A DNA stretch of 51,250 nucleotides, from the NCBI RefSeq assembly GCF_017115105.1, contig NZ_JABXKH010000181.1, forward strand, positions 1 through 51,250. Direction: 5' to 3'. The position numbers and the translations under genes are program-made. Positions 40,989 through 49,207 of this stretch are shown in pieces; position 1 is the first letter of the stretch; each line of letters starts with the position of its first letter. Origin of the DNA: Nostoc sp. NMS2 (GTDB lineage: Bacteria > Cyanobacteriota > Cyanobacteriia > Cyanobacteriales > Nostocaceae). The notes beneath the pieces were generated by a model. The model was not told where the DNA came from. It ran no database searches and was given only the letters and a program-made list of their open reading frames with translations.

Positions 40989-41495
40989 TTACTTACACCC
41001 CAAACTATCTCGTGTTGACATACCCGTAACCGGATTTACCCCATCTGCCCTTTCACACAGCAGCGACACTTGATAACGGTCAATCAAAGCATCGGTAAAA
41101 TCAGCACCAGTGACATCAGCATCAAAAAAGCGGCTGCGGGTTAAAGTTGCTTCAGTAAAGATGGCATTTTTCAGGTTAGCACCATCCATAGTGGCGCGAT
41201 CGACTAAAGCGCCGCTTAAGTTCGCGTCTTCCAAATTTGCTTTTAACAAAACTCCTTTAGTAAGAATTGCGTTGGTTAAATTCGCTCCTTGGAAATTTGT
41301 CCCCCGCATTTCTGCTGCGACAAAAGTCACACCTGCTAAATCAGCATTAGAGAAATCACGATTTTCTAAATTTATATTGTTGTAGTTAATTGTGTTTAGT
41401 TGAGCAAAAGCCGGTTTGGGATTAAGTATTATCCAGCAGAATGCTAGTATCAGAATTACAATCAAACCTAAAAATCGCAGTAAAATCTTTTTCAT
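40989..41495 (-). CDS. Secreted pentapeptide-repeat protein, probably lumenal
   Basis: A 168-residue protein. Residues 1-31 are a signal peptide: KK, a hydrophobic LLRFLGLIVILILAFCWIIL and a PAFA cleavage end before QLN. Residues about 42-140 are pentapeptide repeats of A(D/N)LxX type (FSNADLAGV, GANLTNAIL, KANLEDANL, DGANLKNAI, DADVTGADF), which fold as a right-handed beta-helix. A C-terminal pair of cysteines (SLLCERADG, DSLGCK) could form a disulfide. The layout resembles thylakoid-lumen pentapeptide proteins of plants and cyanobacteria. Function is unknown. It is convergent with the nuclease gene. Confidence 0.8.
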   Translation of the reverse strand: MKKILLRFLGLIVILILAFCWIILNPKPAFAQLNTINYNNINLENRDFSNADLAGVTFVAAEMRGTNFQGANLTNAILTKGVLLKANLEDANLSGALVDRATMDGANLKNAIFTEATLTRSRFFDADVTGADFTDALIDRYQVSLLCERADGVNPVTGMSTRDSLGCK

Positions 41496-41504
41496 AACTT
41501 TATT

Positions 41505-41623
41505 ATTTATCCTTCGTCCTTTGTCATTAGTCCTTTGTCCTTTGTCCTCTGTTAGTTAACAATGACTAATGACTAATGACTAATGACTAATGACTAATGA
41601 CTAATGACTAATGACCAATGACT
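41505..41623. repeat. Heptanucleotide arrays TCCTTTG and TAATGAC
   Basis: Three to four copies of TCCTTTG-like heptamers (41515-41550) are followed by nearly nine tandem TAATGAC copies (41561-41622). The array runs right up to the stop codon of the LCP gene. Such arrays are a hallmark of heterocyst-forming cyanobacteria and probably vary in length. Confidence 0.85.
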
Positions 41624-43160
41624 ATTTCCAATCTTTACCAATCCGAATTGTGAGGTCAGATTCTAAATCACCAATCGCTGACACCTCAATTTGACCCAAG
41701 CCTAAGACTTTTTGCAAATCAACACCAACTCGCCGATTGCCTTTTTGGACAATAATCTGAGTTTGACGTTGGGTATCTGGCCAATCAGGCACTTTGTAAA
41801 TATTAGTAAAGCCTTTCTGTTTCAGATAAGCAATAACTTTTTCAGTTAGCTGAGGTTGATTTGAGGCATTTTGAATAGCAATTTTGAGGTTAGGAACCTG
41901 ACGCATATCTGGTTTCAGACCAGGTACATTTACCCCAACATAATCATTCAAGAGGCTCTGTTGTCCAGTCATATTTAGCCAATAGCTATCAGGGTCTTTG
42001 CTAAAACGGCTAAACGTACCAGGCAGCACCGTCATTTGGAAATTATCTCGATCTAGGTTGAGGCCAAAGTTCACCAACGCCATCATTTCTTCCATCTTCA
42101 GGTTGGTATCAAAATATTTTCGCATTAAGCGAGTTAATTGAGGCAACCGAGGTAAGATGGTAGGACTATTTAAGCGTTGCAGCAATGCTGCTGTTAGTGC
42201 TTGCTGACGCTGCACTCTCGGCAAATCTCCCAAACCTGGTTCGCGGAACCGGATAAACTGTTCTGCTTGTTCGCCGTTGAGGGTTTGCCAGCCACTGACT
42301 AAATTAATTGACAGCCGACTGCTGGAGTCTTTATACGTCATTGATTGGGGAACAAAAACCTCTACCCCGCCTAACTGATCGACTAACTGCCGTAAGCCGC
42401 TAGTAGAAATACGAATATAGCGATCGATTGGGGCGTTGTTTAAGGTACGGCTAACTACCCGTGCTGCCAAGACTGGGCCGCCTTTGGCATTGGCATCAGA
42501 TACCTTAGTTAATCCCTTTTCTCCCTTTTCTGGGATGGCAATCATCGTATCTTTAGGAATGGAAAGCACCCGTACAGATTTTTCACTAGGGTTAAGCCTT
42601 ACTAACAGCATGGAGTCGCTTTTGCCAGCAAAGCTTTCTGGTGAACCATCAACAGTACCGTTAACTGGTTCAATCCCCATAATTAAGATATTCATGGGTC
42701 GTGAAAGCTGATACTGGGAAAGTTTGCTCCACAACTCCCCTGGTAGCGGTATTTTTAACTCGTCTTTAGCATTAGTTCCTAAATCTTCATCTGTTCGATC
42801 GAGGTTGCTCCACAAAGGAGTCCACAGTGCTAACGTCGAAACTAGCAGCCCAGATAAGATGATGCCGATGACAACCGTCATGATCCACAGCAACCAACGA
42901 GGCATGGTTAAGCCCAGTCTCTCGTAAAGCTGATTGGGAATCGCGCCCACAGATTCGACGACGCTACGGTTCGGATTTGCTGGCTGGTTTAGTTCGACAT
43001 CCTCCTCCTCTGAGTCGGCTACTGGTGCAGGCGTTACCTGATTTTCCGTGCGTTGAATTTGCTGCGATCGCACCTCAGTTTCAAATTCTACTACTTGCTG
43101 AGATGTAACCGGATTTTCCGACCATTCGACTTGTTTTATCACAATTATCTCCCCACTCAA
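41622..43160 (-). CDS. LytR-CpsA-Psr family protein with LytR_C domain
   Basis: A 512-residue membrane protein. A long acidic N-terminal cytoplasmic part (1-90) precedes one membrane helix (WLLWIMTVVIGIILSGLLV, about 90-110). Residues 150-320 are the LCP catalytic domain: LIMGIEPVNG, KSDSMLLVRLNPSEKSVRVL, IPKDTMIAIP and FIRFREPGLGDLPRVQRQQ, with the Asp and Arg residues that hold pyrophosphate. Residues 415-510 are a LytR_C domain (KIAIQNASNQPQLTEKV). LCP enzymes transfer undecaprenyl-linked glycopolymers to the cell wall. The neighbouring divergent gene makes GDP-mannose precursor, so both may serve wall or exopolysaccharide synthesis. Confidence 0.88.
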   Translation of the reverse strand: MSGEIIVIKQVEWSENPVTSQQVVEFETEVRSQQIQRTENQVTPAPVADSEEEDVELNQPANPNRSVVESVGAIPNQLYERLGLTMPRWLLWIMTVVIGIILSGLLVSTLALWTPLWSNLDRTDEDLGTNAKDELKIPLPGELWSKLSQYQLSRPMNILIMGIEPVNGTVDGSPESFAGKSDSMLLVRLNPSEKSVRVLSIPKDTMIAIPEKGEKGLTKVSDANAKGGPVLAARVVSRTLNNAPIDRYIRISTSGLRQLVDQLGGVEVFVPQSMTYKDSSSRLSINLVSGWQTLNGEQAEQFIRFREPGLGDLPRVQRQQALTAALLQRLNSPTILPRLPQLTRLMRKYFDTNLKMEEMMALVNFGLNLDRDNFQMTVLPGTFSRFSKDPDSYWLNMTGQQSLLNDYVGVNVPGLKPDMRQVPNLKIAIQNASNQPQLTEKVIAYLKQKGFTNIYKVPDWPDTQRQTQIIVQKGNRRVGVDLQKVLGLGQIEVSAIGDLESDLTIRIGKDWK

Positions 43161-43257
43161 CCACTCCCTAAAAGTATGTTAATCCAAGCTACAGATATTG
43201 CCAGTGGAAAGGCTCACTGTAAACTTATAATGTTCTTCGGTAGGCGTGTATGACAAC

Positions 43258-44322
43258 ATGAATACTTTATTGTTCCCCGTAATTCTGGCAGGTGGTAAAG
43301 GTGAACGTTTTTGGCCCCTAAGCCGCAAAGACCGACCTAAGCAATTTTTAAGTCTTGATGGTAGCTCTAGAAGTCTATTACAAGCAACCGCCGATCGATT
43401 GATTGAACTCGGTGGCGGGTGGGATTCCTTGTGGGTTATCACTTCTAGTCAGATAGCTGAAGGCGTAAGACAACAACTACCCGATTTACCAGTTGAAAAC
43501 TTGCTGATTGAATCGGAAGGCAGAGACACTGCCGCAGCCGTTGCTTGGACAAGTTTAGAAATCAAACAGCGCTATGGAGAAGACGCTGTTATTGGCTTTT
43601 TCCCTGCTGACCACTGGATTGCTGACGAAGAAGCGTTTGCCCACACATTAAGCGCGGCTACGCAACTGGCAGCAAGCACAGCAGCGATCGTTACACTGGG
43701 GATCAAGCCTACTTTTCCATCAACCGGTTACGGCTACATTGAACAAGGTGAAAAGATAGGTAGCTTCAATGAGTTGCCAGCTTATCACGTCAACCGCTTT
43801 ACTGAAAAGCCCGACCGCGAAACGGCAGAGACTTTTTTATCTACGGGACGTTTTAGCTGGAATAGTGGAATGTTCGTTTTTCGGGCGGGGGTTGTTCTCA
43901 AGGAACTACATACCCATGCTCCAGAAATTATCGAACCTTTAGAACAACATGGTCCTGATATCTATCCCCAGTTGCCTAAGAAGAGTATAGACTATGCCTT
44001 AATGGAAAAGACAACTCTAGCATACGTTTTGCCAGTTGATTTTGGTTGGGATGATTTAGGAGATTGGAATGCGATCGAGCGGTTACTCAAAACAGAAGAG
44101 AATCCCAATGTAGAACTCGCTACCCACGTAGGGCTAGATACGCAGGGGGCGATTATTTATGCCTCAAATCCAGAGGATGTAGTTGTTACAATTGGTTTAG
44201 AGGATGTGGTGATTGTGCGCGATCGCAATGTCACTCTCGTTGTCAAGAAAGAACGTACCCAGGAAATTAAGCAGATCCTTAAAATTCTCCAAAGCGATTC
44301 CCGATTTACTGACCTGCTATAA
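43258..44322 (+). CDS. Mannose-1-phosphate guanylyltransferase
   Basis: Makes GDP-mannose from mannose-1-phosphate and GTP for exopolysaccharide and glycan synthesis. The protein has 354 residues from ATG 43258; a GTG at 43246 would add four residues. The nucleotide-binding signature is FPVILAGGKGERFWPLSR with RPKQFLSL next. The metal Asp is in FFPADHWI, sugar-site motifs are GYGYIEQG and FTEKPD, and WNSGMFVFRA and DFGWDDLGDWNA follow. The length corresponds to the single-domain enzyme without the isomerase half. It is divergent from the LCP gene with about 97 bp between starts. Confidence 0.93.
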   Translation: MNTLLFPVILAGGKGERFWPLSRKDRPKQFLSLDGSSRSLLQATADRLIELGGGWDSLWVITSSQIAEGVRQQLPDLPVENLLIESEGRDTAAAVAWTSLEIKQRYGEDAVIGFFPADHWIADEEAFAHTLSAATQLAASTAAIVTLGIKPTFPSTGYGYIEQGEKIGSFNELPAYHVNRFTEKPDRETAETFLSTGRFSWNSGMFVFRAGVVLKELHTHAPEIIEPLEQHGPDIYPQLPKKSIDYALMEKTTLAYVLPVDFGWDDLGDWNAIERLLKTEENPNVELATHVGLDTQGAIIYASNPEDVVVTIGLEDVVIVRDRNVTLVVKKERTQEIKQILKILQSDSRFTDLL

Positions 44323-44400
44323 AAGTTAGAACCCTTGGCAGAGGCTAAAAAGTCTATTTTCCCATTATAACTTGACTGTCTGTTCTTTTATCTGACAGCT

Positions 44401-44688
44401 ATGGACATTATTAGCTTTGATCCTCTCGCCAAGACAATGGCCATCAAGTCTATTACAGCCTATCAAAAATATATTTCTCCTTCCAAAGGATTTAGTTGTT
44501 CCCATCGCTTATTACACGGTGGGGATTCCTGCTCTAATTACGTCAAACAAATGCTGAGTGAACAGAAACTCCACGAAGCCGTACAATCATCCATAAAAAG
44601 ATTCCAAGACTGTGGCGCAGCTAGCAAAACTTTAAAAGCTAGAGCCAACCTCGGTTGTATTGTCATTCCCTGCTGCTTACCTCTTTAA
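44401..44688 (+). CDS. yidD: YidD-type membrane protein insertion efficiency factor
   Basis: A 95-residue protein. The family core is clear: AIKSITAYQKYISPSKGFSC, HRLLHGGDSCSNYVKQML and SSIKRFQDCGAASKTLKAR. Conserved cysteines (FSCSH, DSCSNY, QDCG) are as in the family. YidD supports YidC-dependent insertion of membrane proteins, probably at the inner face of the membrane. The C-terminus is hydrophobic and Cys-rich (LGCIVIPCCLPL). In many bacteria yidD is in the rnpA-yidC cluster; here it stands between a sugar nucleotide gene and an ABC1 kinase. Confidence 0.85.
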   Translation: MDIISFDPLAKTMAIKSITAYQKYISPSKGFSCSHRLLHGGDSCSNYVKQMLSEQKLHEAVQSSIKRFQDCGAASKTLKARANLGCIVIPCCLPL

Positions 44689-44718
44689 CTCCCTGCGTCT
44701 TTGCAGTTATTTACAAAA

Positions 44719-46365
44719 ATGTTCCTCACTCAAACTGTTCCCCGTCAACGAGAAATTCTGGAAGTATTCCTTCGCAATGGCTGGGACTATATGCGAAGGT
44801 TGCTTACTGGTGGCAAAGCTGATGAACCCCAGCTACCTACACCTGCGGTTTTAAAAAATATCCTAGTAGATTTGGGGCCAGTTTATGTTAAACTCGGGCA
44901 GCTACTTTCTACCCGTCCAGATTTACTCAGCGCCTCCTACATTGAGGAACTATCAACTTTACAAGATGAAGTACCGCCAGTCCCTTGGTCAGAGATAGAA
45001 ATAATCCTTCGCAAAGAATTAAAACGTCCACTAGCAGAAACCTTTAGCACAGTTAACCCGATCCCAGTAGCGGCGGGATCAATTGCCCAGACACATCGTG
45101 CTACATTAGCGGACGGTCGAGAAGTTGCTCTAAAAGTGCAACGTCCGGGAATTGATCTGACTATTGCCCAAGATATTGCTTTAATTCAAGGTATTGCCGA
45201 TTTAGTGGCGCGGACTGAGTTTGGGCAAACCTACGAAATCAAATCCATCGCTGAAGAATTTACCAAAGCCTTAGAAGCCGAGTTGGATTTTACACGGGAA
45301 GCGGGTTTTACAGACCAACTGCGGCGCAACTTATCTAAAAGTCGCTGGTTTGATCCTACGCAAATAGTGGTTGCGGAGATTAACTGGGAATTGACCACAG
45401 AAAAATTACTGGTGATGGAATGGTTAGATGGAGTACCATTCCTGGCGGCGGATTTGGACAACAATAATAATGGGAAAGACCCTACTGTAGAGCGTAAAGA
45501 AATAACTACTTTGTTATTTCGGGTATTTTTTCAGCAACTATATATTGATGGCTTTTTTCACGCCGATCCCCATCCAGGAAACTTGTTTTATCTCAAAGAT
45601 GGGCGGGTTGCTCTGTTAGACTGTGGCATGGTGGGAAGACTCGATCCCCGTACACAGCAGATATTAACAGAAATGTTGTTAGCGATCGTTGATTTAGATG
45701 CTCAAAGATGCGCCCAATTAACTTTACAGTTATCAGATTCTGCTCAACCAGTTATTTTATCACGGTTAGAAAATGATTACGATCGCATGTTGCGAAAGTA
45801 TCACAATGTCAGCTTAACGCAAATAAACTTCAGTCAGATAATTTATGAAGTTTTACAAGTTGCGCGTAACAATAAAATTAGATTACCTAGCAATATGGGA
45901 TTGTATGCCAAAACCCTAGCGAATTTAGAGGGTGTGGCGCGGACATTCAACCCAGAGCTTAATTTTTTCGATGAAGTTAAACCATTAATTACAGACTTGT
46001 TTCGGCGGCAACTATTGGGCGATAATCCAGTGCGATCGCTATTACGAACAGCCTTAGATATTAAAAGTCTCTCTCTGCAATCTCCTCGCCAAATAGAACT
46101 GCTCTTAGACCGAGTTACCTCAGAAACCTTACAGTGGAATCTATCGCTGCGAGGTTTAGATGGCGTGCGGCGCACAATGGACGATGCCGCTAACCGACTC
46201 TCTTTTAGTATACTGGTGGGTTCGCTGATTATGGGTGCAGCAATTATTTCCACGAGAGCGCAGACAAGTCAGCTATCTTTTTTAAGCACCATCCTGTTTG
46301 CCGTTGCTAGTTTATTGGGTTTGTGGTTAATTATCAGTACACTGCGATCGGGACGTTTGCGGTAA
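44719..46365 (+). CDS. ABC1/UbiB-family atypical kinase
   Basis: A 548-residue protein from ATG 44719; a TTG at 44701 would add six residues and neither has a good ribosome site. The family's KxGQ motif is KLGQLLSTRPDLL; the A-rich loop reads PVAAGSIAQTHRATL, and the catalytic parts are FHADPHPGNLFYL and LLDCGMVGRLD. Two hydrophobic segments (SILVGSLIMGAAIIST, LSFLSTILFAVASLLGLWLI) anchor the C-terminus in a membrane. Relatives act in ubiquinone or plastoquinone and prenyl-lipid metabolism, as atypical ATPases/kinases. The particular substrate cannot be given. It follows yidD by 30 bp and may be co-transcribed. Confidence 0.9.
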   Translation: MFLTQTVPRQREILEVFLRNGWDYMRRLLTGGKADEPQLPTPAVLKNILVDLGPVYVKLGQLLSTRPDLLSASYIEELSTLQDEVPPVPWSEIEIILRKELKRPLAETFSTVNPIPVAAGSIAQTHRATLADGREVALKVQRPGIDLTIAQDIALIQGIADLVARTEFGQTYEIKSIAEEFTKALEAELDFTREAGFTDQLRRNLSKSRWFDPTQIVVAEINWELTTEKLLVMEWLDGVPFLAADLDNNNNGKDPTVERKEITTLLFRVFFQQLYIDGFFHADPHPGNLFYLKDGRVALLDCGMVGRLDPRTQQILTEMLLAIVDLDAQRCAQLTLQLSDSAQPVILSRLENDYDRMLRKYHNVSLTQINFSQIIYEVLQVARNNKIRLPSNMGLYAKTLANLEGVARTFNPELNFFDEVKPLITDLFRRQLLGDNPVRSLLRTALDIKSLSLQSPRQIELLLDRVTSETLQWNLSLRGLDGVRRTMDDAANRLSFSILVGSLIMGAAIISTRAQTSQLSFLSTILFAVASLLGLWLIISTLRSGRLR

Positions 46366-46370
46366 AACCA

Positions 46371-46430
46371 TTTTAGATTTTGAATTTTGGATTTTGGATT
46401 GAAGGAAAAATCTCAAATCTAAAATTGAAT
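46371..46430. repeat. Inverted ATCTAAAATCCAAAA repeat after the ABC1 kinase
   Basis: TTTTAGATTTTGAATTTTGG and, further on, CTCAAATCTAAAATTGAA form an imperfect inverted pair downstream of the stop. It may terminate transcription. The same repeat occurs at 37850-37955 and 39478-39505. The rest of 46366-47045 holds two miniature elements and no gene. Confidence 0.5.
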
Positions 46431-46779
46431 GACTTCTGCTATAAACAGCGCCAAACACAAATGATTTGTGTGTGTTTACCTGTGTAAGTAAGTGGGTGTA
46501 AATAATTAAAGGTTTGTAGTAAAGGCTTCAGCCCTTACAGGAAGCTATTTAGTTGATTTAATATTACGTAAAATAGTTTTATTTATTCTTGCCCACTTAC
46601 TTATCGCTCTTTCATCACTCTCAGAAAACAATAATCGAAGCAGAAAACTGAAACTATGACTAAATCAAGATTTGAGGCTTTATTTTCTAATATAAATTCA
46701 AAAATGTAGCCGAAACCTGGAAAGTGAAGTCTCGTAAGCCTTGCAGCAATTTCTTTCTCCAAGAGTGATAGAAGAGCGT

Positions 46780-46894
46780 TATAGCAATTCCCAGTTAAGT
46801 GAGGTACAGATAATATTTTGAAACGCAAAGGGACGCAAAGTAAAGCGCAAAGGTACGCAGAGATTTGTACCTCAGCAGACTAGGAAACGCTATA
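46780..46894. mobile_element. MITE-like element, TATAGC family
   Basis: The left end is TATAGCAATTCCCAG and the right end is CTAGGAAACGCTATA (ending 46894). Inner arms TGAGGTACA and TGTACCTCA extend the match. The interior has GGGACGCAAAGTAAAGCGCA, a dispersed repeat. Confidence 0.7.
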
Positions 46895-47022
46895 TATAGG
46901 ACTCGTATTTGATTTTTGAAAAAACTCAGTACATATCTATTCCCTTCTTTCCTGTTCCCTATTCCCTATTCCCTATTCCCTCCCTACGCAAGTAAGTTCA
47001 GTAATCAAATAGGAATTCTATA
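46895..47022. mobile_element. MITE-like element next to 46780-46894
   Basis: The left end TATAGGACTCGTATTTGATT and right end AATCAAATAGGAATTCTATA (ending 47022) are imperfect inverted repeats. It directly adjoins the previous element. The interior has a tandem TTCCCTA run (46945-46980). It ends 23 bp before the ABC ATPase start. Confidence 0.7.
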
Positions 47023-47045
47023 ACTGTGTTTCTAATATAGAAAAT

Positions 47046-48026
47046 ATGTCAATCATCGTTGCTGAAAATCTGAGTAAATCTTATCCAGTGGCGGTTAAAA
47101 GTCCGGGTATTAAAGGTACAATCACCCACCTTTTCCGCCGCACCTACCGCTCAATAAAAGCAGTTCAGGATGTTTCCTTTGAAATTGCCCCTGGTGAAGT
47201 AGTGGGGTTTTTAGGCCCAAATGGTGCAGGCAAAACCACCACACTAAAAATGCTCACGGGGTTGATTCATCCTTCTAGCGGTACAGTCAAAGTTGCTGGA
47301 CAAATTCCGTTTCATCGTCAAGAAGCATTTTTGCAAAAAATTACCTTGGTGATGGGGCAAAAGCAGCAGCTAATTTGGGACTTACCAGCGCTGGATTCTT
47401 TGAGAATTAATGCTGCTGTATACAACATCTCTGATAAAGAGTTCCAACGACGGGTAGGAGAATTAACAGAGATGCTTTCTCTAGAAGGCAAACTTAACCA
47501 GCCAGTACGAAAGCTATCTTTGGGTGAACGGATGAAAGCAGAACTGCTAGCAGCACTTTTGCACCGTCCCCACGTATTATTCTTAGATGAACCGACTCTG
47601 GGACTAGATGTAAATGCTCAAGTGGCGGTACGCGATTTTTTGCGCGACTACAATCAGCGTTATCAAGCTACAGTGCTGTTAACGAGTCATTACATGGCTG
47701 ATATTACAGCTTTGTGTCAACGAGTGTTGGTGATTCACCAAGGAAGCCTGATGTATGACGGTAGTTTAGATGGACTACTAGAACGTTTTGCTCCTTACCG
47801 GGAAGTCCACATAGAGTTAGCCCAACCCCTACCGATAGAAAAACTTATGACTTATGGAGATGTGCAACTCTTAGAAGGGCGATCGGTTCATTTTATGGTA
47901 TCTAGAGAGGCGCTCACCCGTACAGTATCGAAAATTTTGACTGATTTAGAGGTAATTGATTTAACTGTCACTGAACCGCCTGTAGAAGAAGTAATTGGCC
48001 GAGTTTTTCAGGCAGGTGTTGTGTAG
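47046..48026 (+). CDS. ABC-2 type exporter ATP-binding protein
   Basis: A 326-residue ABC ATPase. Walker A is GPNGAGKTTTLKML, Q loop VMGQKQQLIWDL, signature KLSLGERMKAEL, Walker B VLFLDEPTLGLD and H loop LLTSHYMAD. The Q-K-Q-Q-L-I-W-D-L part is typical of the ATPases paired with DUF990-type permeases. It powers an exporter with the downstream permease (46-bp gap). The substrate is unknown. The promoter must lie within or just after the miniature element that ends 23 bp before the start, so the insertion may have changed its control. Confidence 0.9.
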   Translation: MSIIVAENLSKSYPVAVKSPGIKGTITHLFRRTYRSIKAVQDVSFEIAPGEVVGFLGPNGAGKTTTLKMLTGLIHPSSGTVKVAGQIPFHRQEAFLQKITLVMGQKQQLIWDLPALDSLRINAAVYNISDKEFQRRVGELTEMLSLEGKLNQPVRKLSLGERMKAELLAALLHRPHVLFLDEPTLGLDVNAQVAVRDFLRDYNQRYQATVLLTSHYMADITALCQRVLVIHQGSLMYDGSLDGLLERFAPYREVHIELAQPLPIEKLMTYGDVQLLEGRSVHFMVSREALTRTVSKILTDLEVIDLTVTEPPVEEVIGRVFQAGVV

Positions 48027-48072
48027 CGATCGCTGCCAGAAATAGAGTTGCCAAGGGGAGAATGCACTATAA

Positions 48073-48861
48073 ATGAAAAAGATGATTAGAAAAGCCATAA
48101 CTTTGCTGTCAGTATACTACGCCTATATGGTTGAGTATCGAGCAGAACTAATCTTATGGGTTTTGGCTGGATCTTTGCCGATTATCCTCATGGGTATCTG
48201 GATACAGGCAGCACAAGGCGGGCAGTTTGGGCTATCACCTGTGGATTTTGCCCGTTACTTTATTACGGTTTTCATCGTTAGACAATTCACGGTTGTTTGG
48301 GTAATTTGGGACTTTGAAAAAGAGGTTGTAGAAGGCAAGCTTTCGCCCAAGTTACTACAACCACTTGACCCAGTATGGCATCATGTTGCAGGGCATATTT
48401 CTGAAAGATTTGCTCGGCTAACGTTTGCTTTTTTATTAGTAGCATTATTTTTTCTTCTTTATTCCCAAGCTTTTTGGGTACCAAGTTTGAGTAGATTTTT
48501 GCTGTTTACATTGGCAGTGGCGCTAGCTTTTGTTTTGCGGTTTACGATTCAGTACACCTTTGCTATGTTCGCCTTTTGGACAGAACGGGCTAGTGCTTTA
48601 GAAAATTTTTGGTTGTTGTTTTATCTATTTTTATCTGGTTTGATAGCACCTTTAGAGATTTTTCCAGAACCTGTGCGGAAAATAGTGATGTTTACGCCTT
48701 TTCCCTATTTAATTGATTTTCCTGCAAGTCTTTTGGTAGGGCTACCTGTGGATATAGGGCGAGGATTTTGGTCAATGTCTGGTTGGATATTAGTGTTTTT
48801 GGGTGCGAATCGCTTTCTTTGGCGTGCGGGTTTGAAGAGGTATTCTGGGATGGGAGCTTAA
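48073..48861 (+). CDS. ABC-2 type permease, DUF990-like
   Basis: A 262-residue integral membrane protein with about six helices (ELILWVLAGSLPIILMGIWI, FAFLLVALFFLLYSQAFWV, FLLFTLAVALAFVLRFTIQY). The family motifs DFEKEVVEGKLSPKLLQPLD and SGLIAPLEIFPEPVRKIVMF are present. It forms the membrane part of the exporter with the preceding ATPase. Related systems often have two permease genes; only one is here, so the second partner must be elsewhere or the protein forms a homodimer. The 48862-49207 gap after it holds no supported gene. Confidence 0.85.
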   Translation: MKKMIRKAITLLSVYYAYMVEYRAELILWVLAGSLPIILMGIWIQAAQGGQFGLSPVDFARYFITVFIVRQFTVVWVIWDFEKEVVEGKLSPKLLQPLDPVWHHVAGHISERFARLTFAFLLVALFFLLYSQAFWVPSLSRFLLFTLAVALAFVLRFTIQYTFAMFAFWTERASALENFWLLFYLFLSGLIAPLEIFPEPVRKIVMFTPFPYLIDFPASLLVGLPVDIGRGFWSMSGWILVFLGANRFLWRAGLKRYSGMGA

Positions 48862-49207
48862 ATAAGCTAACATTCAAGAAAAAAATCCCATCCAATGATT
48901 TGGCTAAGTACAGCTTTGCGTCAAACCGTGCAGAATTGAGGATGATGGAGCGCAGAGAGTACGCAAAGGTTTTATGTGTGGCAATTTTTTCGCTACGAAT
49001 TTATAAAATCATCTACTAAGTTGAGGAAGTTTGAATAAGCTAATGAGCATTCGAGTTGCATAACCAGGGCGCTCATGTTGCCCACCCCACAAGATATTGA
49101 GAAAATTTTAATATGCTTTAGCCATAGGGGATGTAGATGACCATAGTTTTAGTTTATGGCTAAAGTGGCGATATATATGATGGGCTAAACCTATACATTC
49201 ATATACT
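48862..49207. other. Intergenic gap, nothing recognised
   Basis: A 346-bp convergent gap. It has a short GAGCGCAGAGAGTACGCAAA segment of the GACGCAAAG dispersed repeat type near 48950. No gene, RNA or hairpin is convincing. Confidence 0.5.

Noticed and set aside
41505..41623. Repeat array considered as CRISPR
   Set aside because: Units are 7 bp with no spacers; it is a short tandem repeat typical of cyanobacteria.
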